64,000 nt of DNA from Pseudeuparius sepicola (taxonomy: Eukaryota > Arthropoda > Insecta > Coleoptera > Anthribidae), in assembly GCA_963920635.1 (NCBI GenBank), contig OY987301.1, positions 20,750,501-20,814,500 of the forward strand, given 5' to 3'. The notes under the pieces were generated by a model. That model had not been told where the DNA came from. It ran no database searches and was given only the letters and a program-made list of their open reading frames with translations. Shown piece by piece: positions 56,656 through 64,000 of the stretch; positions within the stretch are counted from its first letter, which is position 1, and every line of letters starts with the position of its first letter. The position numbers and the translations under genes are program-made.

Positions 56656-56743
56656 TGCTGTAAATAGGTAAATAAGTGCGAAAAATGCAGGGAATGATTC
56701 AGAATCTAAAAAGAAAAAAAAGTTGGTATAAACATAATCTAAA

Positions 56744-57240
56744 AAGGATGTAAAGTTTTAAAATTTTTTATTTTAAATTGAAATATTTGCATGGAATTTT
56801 GTGCCAGCGTTTTTTTTTGGGTGAGGAATTCAAAGGCGAGAACAATTCTTGTTTTGATATACAAGGAGTTACAAAGATAAGTTGTTTATTTTTTTTATCT
56901 ATAATATGAATATCGTGCCTTTTTCCAATAAGTTGTATTTTTCTTGAAAACCGAAATAAAGAAATAAAGAAATAAAAATTAGCGGACTTTTTTTATGCAA
57001 TTTAGTACACTTTTAAGAAAAATACAATATTTTCGCGAAAAAAGGAAACAAGGCATTTATAGGTCAGAAAAAAACCTGTCGACAACTTTCCTGTGTAACT
57101 CCCTGTACACCAAAAAGAAAAATTAGTCTCATATTTGAATTCCTCGCCCCAAGAAACCTTTGACACAAAATTAACTGCAAATATTTCCATTTTGCAAGAG
57201 TCATTTGAAGAAAACAAAAATAAATTATAAAATTTAACAT
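56744..57240. mobile_element. worn foldback, about 0.5 kb
   Basis: AATATTTGCATGGAATTTTGTG and GAGGAATTCAAA on the left are mirrored by CACAAAATTAACTGCAAATATT and TTTGAATTCCTCG on the right, and TACAAGGAGTTACAAAG is mirrored by TGTAACTCCCTGTA. The outer tips have lost the TACAGGGTG motif. The minus frame 57002-57295 lies in the right arm. Confidence 0.65.
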
Positions 57241-58857
57241 CATGTGTGTATAGATTTTTGCTTACAGATCTAGTGACAGTGGCGTTAAATATCAATAAAC
57301 AACTTTTCTTACGGTCAGTTTATGACGTGTCCCGCACAAAAAGGCACTCATTTATTTAAAAGCATATTTTTTATTTTCAAAGCATATCTACCTGATATCT
57401 CTAAATTAAAATTATGGCACAAATTAATTTCTATCGAGGTTTCCATACAAGCAAGGCTGAATTCATGACAAAACATTTTAACCCGACAATTTTTTGTTTT
57501 CGCATATTCTAGAAGTACCTAATATTCAACATTCGGATTAAATTTTCTTATTATTTAATTATTATTAAAAAAAGTTAGTTACCTATTTATCCGATTTAAT
57601 CACAATAACTAAATCAGTGCCTTAATTAAACAACTGATGTAGATACGGTCTAGGTGCCACATAGTCTTATGGTGTTTCCGAGTGTAGTACGTGTGCGAAA
57701 CGTGAAAATCATTTTGATAAGGTGCGTGGATGCTTAAGTAACCATGAAATTACTTAATCGTCTTGTCTCTGCATTTAGAAATTAATGTGTTCAACAACGT
57801 GTAAAATTCTGGCTAATATGGCTTTTCGATCACAATTAGCACCGCATTCTTTTAAAAATATCTCACCTCAGAAAAAAATGTGTTATACAATCTAACGATT
57901 TGTTTCACTGACGTTAGATATTTTGCAAAACTAATTTGATCGTACCAATCACGATGAAGGTTGTGCTTGTGCGGTATCTTTAATTAAAATGCAATGATCC
58001 CTTTGTAAAAATTCTATAATTTAGGTGTAATTGGTGGGAGCTATTAAATAAGACTTAATTGGGGCAGGCATGTTGACACGCAATTTGATTAGCAAAAAAA
58101 TGCGATATAAAATTCATAAAGCTTTATTGCCGCATTGACGCATAGGTACTGGACAGAGAATATCTAGTGAGCAATCAATTTATTGGAGACAGGGTGTACC
58201 AGGTTTCATCTGCCAAACTTCTCATAGCCGAAATCCTGCGAAAACAGAGGCTTATCAAGCCTTTTAAATCGCGGTCCCAAAGTGTTTACTGCGCCATCTC
58301 TGTAATATAATGTATAAAGTCAAAACACACGTTATTTTCCGACATACCTATACTGGCCGTAGATACTGCTACAAAAAACTATAAATCTTTTTCGCGGTCA
58401 CCCCTACCCCTAATAACTTCTTTATTTTTAGAGAACTTTAAATAGAGAACATTTTCAGAAAAATAATTGAACATTGATTAACAGAGACATATTATAGGTA
58501 TATACAGGTGTTCAGATTTGATCCGGAACACCCCTATAAAATTGTGATGCTCTGCACAATTTTCATTTTTTTTGTTTGTGTATAGGAAGTGTCATTATGC
58601 ATTATGCATTATTGTAAAACTTTATTAGTGTTTTTTGTCGGAAACCCCAATGTCCCAAATTTTATTAATTTAATTCGCTGACTAACATACAGGATACAGG
58701 GCCTTAAAGTTGAGAAAATTTCTAGACACGTTTTATAATGTTCTATACCTACATCTAACTGTTTTTGACATAGGTATTTTAATTTTTATGTCAAAAATTA
58801 CGTTTGCAAACCTAAACATAAGAATCAATTTAGTACCTATATGAAAGTACCTATTTA
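57241..58857. other. no gene recognised; lone foldback tips
   Basis: AT-rich DNA. Degenerate tips occur at about 58190 (ACAGGGTGTACCAGG) and 58503 (TACAGGTGTTCAGATTTGA ... GGAACACCCCTATA). No frame of interest. Confidence 0.4.
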
Positions 58858-59087
58858 TTATTAGGGTTGGTTTCCTTGTAGGTGGGGATCTACTTTAGCG
58901 AACTGTGTAAATATTTTGATAATAAATAAATACAGGGTGGTCAAAAAGTAACATTAAAAATGAAATTGAAAAAATCATTAAAAGTAATTTTTTTCAAATG
59001 GAAACCCTTATTTTTATAATTTTATATTATTTAGCATTAAAAATAAAGGTGATTTGTAATTTTCCAAAGTCTATTTTCATTTTCTGG
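58858..59087 (+). repeat. direct repeat, copy 1 (with TACAGGGTGGTCAAAAAG)
   Basis: TTAGGGTTGGTTTCCTTG, ACTTTAGCGAACTGTGTAAA, TAATAAATAAATACAGGGT and CAAATGGAAACCCTTATTTT are shared with 62012-62266. It includes one foldback left arm and its flank, so a flank-plus-arm segment was duplicated rather than only the element. Confidence 0.9.
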
Positions 59088-59224
59088 GCATTTCCTGTTG
59101 TGGTACCAGCCACCTTAACTCTCATGGACTGATTGGCAGGCTTCTGTATTTTTAGGCTTAATTCCTTTTTAGTGTCGTTGCGGTTTTGCTTTGTTGTGAC
59201 TCCAAAAATGCAGTAGGTATTTTG

Positions 59225-59430
59225 AGATGTCAGAGAAAAACACCCTGTATATTTTGTATTGGATCTTTTCATATCAAAATTATGAGTGCTCCTGTTGACC
59301 ATTCAACTGTTTTGAGAGGATTCCATGTTCCATGGCACACTTGACTTGCCAGATGCCTTTAAAATTCCTATTTTGTTCAACTTTGGCACTCTGTAGCATG
59401 GAACTCTCTGTATATTTTTTGTTCAAGTTT
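59225..59430 (-). repeat. foldback arm fragment related to 30684-30840
   Basis: ACACCCTGTATATTTTGTA, CTCCTGTTGACCATTCAACT, GACTTGCCAGATGCCTTTAA and CATGGAACTCTCTGTATAT are complementary to the fragment nested in the TA-flanked element (ATACAGGGAGTTCCATTGC, AGGCATATCTGGCAAATC, AGTCAACAGGACC). Confidence 0.7.
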
Positions 59431-59668
59431 CGTATATGCGGGTATTGGTGCATCCTGATTAACGTTGTAAAGTTAGACTTTAAATAAAAAAGTCGCTAAA
59501 TAGTTTTCGTGAAAACCGGGGGTAAAAAAATTGCATTTTGAAAAAGATAGGGAGGTCAAAAGAAAAGAAGCGGTTTTTGAATACCTTTCAAACCAAAAAA
59601 TTTAGGCAATTATATCCAAAAATAAAGTTTTTACGGATTTATGTATGTTTAAAAGTAGACACCCTGTA

Positions 59669-60320
59669 TACAGGGTGAGTCACCTTTAAAGGCACAGCCG
59701 AAAATTCAAGGTAGAATTCGCTAAAATAAGAACACATATGCTTAATAAACATTAGCTCAAAAACGCTTGATTCTCCATATACAGCGTGTTGAATTTTTTC
59801 CGGATAAAATTAAATTCCAGTTCGCTTGTTTAAAAATAATAAATAGCAAAAGAAACGAAAAATGTATTTAGAAAAACTTTTAAAGAAAGAAAAGTGTACG
59901 GGCAAATTAAAAAATGCATTAAGCAATGTTCAGTTACCACCTTAAGCAATACAATGTTATTTATTTTATTTTAAATGCCAGTATAATCGCCTTCGAACTA
60001 GTTTAAAAAATCCGAAATTACGAAAAAACTGTACTAGATATAAAAAAATATCAAGAGGCGCTATTTGTTTCAAATGAAATGGGCTATCTAAAAAAGATAA
60101 AATTTTTCGTTTTGCACAGCATTTACAATTATTTAGAATAACTATTTGTATCTACGCTGGTCATCTGAATGGGGCCAAATTATTGCACAAAATGGCAACC
60201 TACCAATGTATAATGTGTACCAAATTTGGTTGGAATTCTAAAACGGGCTCGAAAAAAATGTAATAAATATGTTATTTTTGGAAAATTTTCAACACTCTGT
60301 ATGTGGAGAACCAAGCGTTT
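59669..60320. mobile_element. foldback element, 0.55-0.65 kb
   Basis: AAACGCTTGATTCTCCATAT (59761) faces GTGGAGAACCAAGCGTTT (60320), with ACAGCGTGTTGAA against TTCAACACTCTGT. Outside the left pair, TACAGGGTGAGTCACC begins at 59669, directly abutting another tip CACCCTGTA (59660-59668); its distance to the inner motif (about 110 bp) fits the two-motif arm layout. The matching outer right tip is worn. Confidence 0.7.
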
Positions 60321-60744
60321 AGTTTAGATAAAGTACCTATACGTATCCTCCAAAAAGTTTGCAACATAGGGGGAACATTTTTAATTAATGATTTATTTTG
60401 AAACTGTAGTTTGGGATTAACTTTTGCTTTAAAAAATATGGAAAACGACCAGCTTAAACGTGGTCACGGGGCTTCTGCTATCTGTCAAGAATGACATTTA
60501 AAAAATAAATTTGCTAGAAATTAGTTTGTTAGAATTTCAAAAGTTTTACTTGAAAAAGTTTTTTATTTTTCAATTTTACAAGTGTACCGAATTTGAACGC
60601 TATATGTATATTAAAAGTTTTCCTTTTAAGAAATTTTTTTATTAATTTTGAACTTTCTGAAAATTTTAAAAAATGTAGCTGCATAAAAACTATTTTATAT
60701 CACTAGCTTTATGCCGCGGTGGCGTCGCTCGTACCGGCGCTGAC

Positions 60745-61133
60745 TTTTTAGACTGCATGTTTTTCTGGCTTCGATCGACCTCGGTTCGAGGCAAGCACAT
60801 GCACATGTCTTTAAAGAAAAACACCGCTATGGCCAAGAGCGCTGGACAAATGTGGGTTCACGGTATTGCTCCTAAATAGGCTTTACCCGTGTGATTCACT
60901 AATTGTCCTACACTCACTTGGAGTACTACGGTTTTCTAGGGTTTTCCGTAGGACTTGAGCGAATGCTATCCTAGTTCCATCGGGAAAAAAGTCGGCCCTA
61001 GCCGCAAATGGCAACGAATACAAAATAATAGTAATTGCCCCCCTCCCCCGCACAAGCATGTGGTTGCTTCTGGGGTACTCCTAGTTTGGAGTATTGTGAG
61101 GGTGAGAATTATTATTATTATTATTATTATTAT
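60745..61133 (+). mobile_element. LINE-type 3' region with ATT tail, intact copy
   Basis: Runs from GACTGCATGTTTTTCTGG to CTCCTAGTTTGGAGTATTGT, then GAGGGTGAGAATT and (ATT)n to 61133. It is the uninterrupted counterpart of 15058-15375 plus 17355-17450. No open reading frame of a retrotransposon is included; frames 60955-61158 and 61035-61217 read through the tail (poly-Ile/Tyr) and are not proteins. Confidence 0.8.
61107..61133 (+). repeat. (ATT)n microsatellite at LINE tail
   Basis: About nine uninterrupted ATT units closing the LINE-type 3' region; part of the retrotransposon's own tail. Confidence 0.95.
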
Positions 61134-61269
61134 CATTCTATTCACTTTTTATTGCTAAATATCGATAAGAATATGTATTTCTTATATAAGTACCTAAATA
61201 AATTCTGTTATATTTGATGAAAAGTTGATGTACAGTCAAGCATTGAGGATATATACCTATTTATTTACA

Positions 61270-61740
61270 TTAAATTGGCGCCACACTATTTAACTTAGGA
61301 GAGCTCTGCCCGCTGACCTGCATCGTAAGGTTATAGGTACACGACAAATTGTTAACATACTTAGACAGCAAGAGATGATCTGCATGATCTGCTAAAATCC
61401 ACCATTCTGTGCTGTCAATCCCTGTCTTGTTTTTTCCCTCTCTATATCTCCACAGTACCACTGTCCTGCGTGCAAACGTCCAACGTCCTGCGCGTATCTT
61501 TCCCTTCTTTTTTGTCGTCGGCGTTTCAACTAGATGGCGCATGCATCGTGCAGGAGATTAATTTGCCTTCCCGTATCTGGACAGCTGATGAGATTTCGAT
61601 CGGAGATAGCGGGAGGCTATGGGAAAAACAATCTCATTAATGCAGGGGCCATTCAGCAGCAGGTCGATGGTAGACCGAGCGAGGGTGGCTCTGGCAGAAA
61701 ATTTATTTCTGGCGCAGAACCTCTGTAGGAAGGAAGTAGG
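61270..61740. other. GC-richer patch, no recognisable gene
   Basis: Frames 61270-61542 (minus) and 61534-61728 (plus) stay open, with no recognised domain. The sequence GGTCGATGGTAGACCGAGCG at 61660 and similar text do not match other repeats in the window. Confidence 0.35.
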
Positions 61741-61831
61741 TAGGTACTGAAACGATCTTTTAAGATTGTAAGATTTTGTAAGTATTCTATTGTTATTTTG
61801 AGATGGTAATTTTTTCCTGTATATTTATAAG

Positions 61832-61970
61832 CGAATAGTATAAAAACACTTATAACTACAAGCTGGGTTAGATTGACTTCAAAGCATAATGCTACCTAAT
61901 AGTTAATGTTTTTTTTTTGTCAGGAAGGTTAAGAGAAAAATAAAATGATAAAAATGCATGGAGAAATAAA
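61832..61970 (+). repeat. direct repeat B, copy 1
   Basis: ACTACAAGCTGGGTTAGAT, CAAAGCATAATGCTA, GTCAGGAAGGTTAAGAGA and AAAATGCATGGAGAAATAAA are shared in order with 62803-62940. About 970 bp apart, same orientation, on either side of direct-repeat copy 62012-62266. Confidence 0.9.
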
Positions 61971-62011
61971 CAAGTATCAGTTTCTTATAGTGTATGAAAG
62001 GATTTATTATT

Positions 62012-62266
62012 AAATTAGGGTTGGTTTCCTTGATCTACTTTAGCGAACTGTGTAAATATTTTGATAATAAATAAATACAGGGTAATCAAAAAGTAACATT
62101 AAAAATTAAATTGAAAAAATAGTTAAAATTTATTTATTTTTTTCAAATGGAAACCCTTATTTTTATAATTTTATCTTATTTAGCTTTAAAAATAAAGGTG
62201 ATTTGTATAAGGTTGGCTATTCCAAACTGCTGCCAAACTTTTAAAATTTTCCAAAGTCTATTTTCC
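62012..62266 (+). repeat. direct repeat, copy 2 (with TACAGGGTAATCAAAAAG)
   Basis: Matches 58858-59087 with an extra segment of about 37 bp (AAGGTTGGCTATTCCAAACT and following) near the end. A right tip GGACACCCTGTATA follows at about 62297-62310. Confidence 0.9.
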
Positions 62267-62802
62267 GAAAAATGGATCGCTGCAGTTTGTCGTAGGACAC
62301 CCTGTATATACAATGACCGGCAGAAAGTTGGACACAAATGGAAAACTTTTTTATTATTAATTTCTCAGAAAATTTTATTCTTGATACAAGTTGGTGCATC
62401 ATTTCAAACTCAAAACGCATATATCAAAATTTAAATATATCTTTTTGGATACGAGGTAGATTCAAAAATGTCAAAATAACTCAAGAGTAAAGTACCCTTA
62501 TTTTTTAAAATACGGTAAAAAGTTACACACAAAAGTTGTTTGGAATCAAAGGTGGATGTCAGATTGAAACTCACAGCCAATTATTAAAAAAAAGAAATGT
62601 ACCTTTTTTGTATTTTTTCGACCACCCTGTGTATTACAAAAAAAAAAAACAAAATACCGCAAGCGCAACATATCATCGGATAACACATGAATTTGCTACT
62701 AAACTTTAATTTTGTTCGATTAGCAGCTAGAAATTTAAATTAATCGAAATCAGAGTTTAAAAATGTTAAATTTTTGTGTCCCTGTATTAGGCCATCTGAA
62801 AA

Positions 62803-62940
62803 TGAATGGTATAAAAACACTTAGGAACTACAAGCTGGGTTAGATGGGCTTCAAAGCATAATGCTATTACCTAATAGTTATTGTTTTTGTCAGGAAGGTT
62901 AAGAGACAAATAAAATGATAAAAATGCATGGAGAAATAAA
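62803..62940 (+). repeat. direct repeat B, copy 2
   Basis: Second copy of 61832-61970. Differences are a few substitutions, a TTA insertion and loss of five T in a poly-T. Whether the pair represents long terminal repeats or a segmental duplication cannot be told from the window. Confidence 0.9.
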
Positions 62941-62944
62941 TAAT

Positions 62945-64000
62945 ACCTAAACAGATTTATTAAGTAAGAGGGAGCCTTATTACGGAGTATTAAAAAATAT
63001 GTTAATTTAAAAAGACATGTGAGATGTATAGCGATTTTTTTGAAAAAAAAAGGCTCTTTGTTAATAAAACTATTGCTATAACAACAATCATTAGTGAAAT
63101 TTTAAAAAATGGCTGTTTCTTTATACATTTTAATTGATCTGTGTCACACCCTGTATATCCATATGTCTGATAATTGCACAAAATATATGGAAACAAAATA
63201 ACTTTCTTCTGGGGCAAATTAGGTACATACATAATTTTAAAGAAGCCAAAACGTTCGGAGTCCGTGAAATTCGTAACATTTTTTTAACCACAAGTCGGCA
63301 TTTCATATGATATGCTGCATCTTGTACCCAATTAGTGCAAGTATTTTTTGTCTAAATGGACCGAACGACCAGCATTTTTCTTAAATGACGTACAAAATAA
63401 ATATAATCTCTCTCATAATTATCCTGTTACGGTATCCTTAACAATTTGTTTTGGTTGGTAGTTTTTTCTTTCGACGATTAATGCTATTACTCTTCTCGAA
63501 TTGAAGTAGATATCTCTGCGTTTTCTTTCTTTTTGTTTCATAGTGTAATACGGTTATCCGATGCAAAGCAGATAAAACAGTACTTTCTAAATAAAGCGTT
63601 AAAACAATAGACAATGTTACATTCAAGAATCACAATATGTTTAATATTTATAATAAAATAAGGTTCACGGTCAGCTGGACTTATTAACCTCAAACTTGAT
63701 CACACTTCAATAGCGATTAGCTATGCAGCAACTCTATGGAACGAAGTTACTCACTTCCTGTAATTACATATAAAATCTGGTAATTGCATCAAACCCTTGG
63801 GTTATACCGTTCTTATGCATTCAAAATGTCCATATGGCCGATGTACTCTGGAAGAGACCACCTACTATAAAATAAAATTTTAACATCATTTTTCATTTTA
63901 CTATACAAAACCTCTTTTTACGTTTTTCTCTATTGTCATAACTTTCGACAATGGTCTACCAATCTATTCTAAATGAACTATAAAAACCGTTTAATAAACC
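62945..64000. other. no gene recognised
   Basis: A lone CACACCCTGTATATCCATA tip lies at about 63146. The rest is AT-rich with short frames only (76 and 62 residues on minus), none recognisable. The window ends without any feature crossing the edge that I can identify. Confidence 0.4.

Noticed and set aside
61832..62940. LTR retrotransposon with LTRs at 61832-61970 and 62803-62940
   Set aside because: No TG...CA ends, primer-binding site, polypurine tract or internal coding sequence; only about 140 bp long.

Overview
This window looks like intergenic DNA from an insect or other arthropod. It is AT-rich, it has many short GGTAGGTA/TACCTA-type strings, and it is packed with cut-and-paste DNA transposon remnants, inverted-repeat (foldback) elements and LINE tails. 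I found no intact host protein-coding gene, no rRNA and no functional tRNA. The species cannot be fixed from the sequence; an insect with a repeat-rich genome (hemipteran-like, for example) is a guess. Nearly all the short open frames are chance frames or run through repeats.

The dominant theme is a set of foldback elements of 0.4 to 4 kb whose ends read TACAGGGTG...CACCCTGTA. At least fifteen are present as complete or nearly complete pairs of arms, and many more as single arms. Several different ones carry a second inward copy of the same motif about 104-111 bp from the tip, and three families with different tips share one internal core. They are often nested: 31937-33609 holds three levels, and 15058-17450 holds a LINE 3' end split by a foldback that is itself split by a hAT element.

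Better-defined DNA transposons are: two internally deleted copies of one hAT family (20821-21513 and 54037-54678) with perfect 8-bp target duplications and a recognisable transposase C-terminus; a third hAT (15756-17323) with a broken dimerisation domain on the minus strand; a fourth hAT (39413-40278); a Tc1/mariner-type element (12745-14194) with a nearly full-length but frameshifted transposase; two TA-flanked elements with 25-26 bp perfect inverted ends (29975-31271 and 36202-38119); and a 2.9-kb inverted-repeat element (41786-44728) holding a decayed THAP-like DNA-binding domain, with partial relatives at 22729-23850 and 49310-49970. A curious 435-bp insertion at 28878-29312 carries two tRNA-like (SINE-head) sequences facing each other and has a 12-bp target duplication.

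Between the repeats lie GC-rich, CpG-rich islands of about 200-500 bp (for example 5140-5690, 21890-22360, 40480-40870, 45000-45330, 51335-51632, 54742-55215). Two sets of these are duplicated as direct repeats (9327/9772 and 51335/54742). They are not obviously coding; they may be regulatory or very old repeat sequence.
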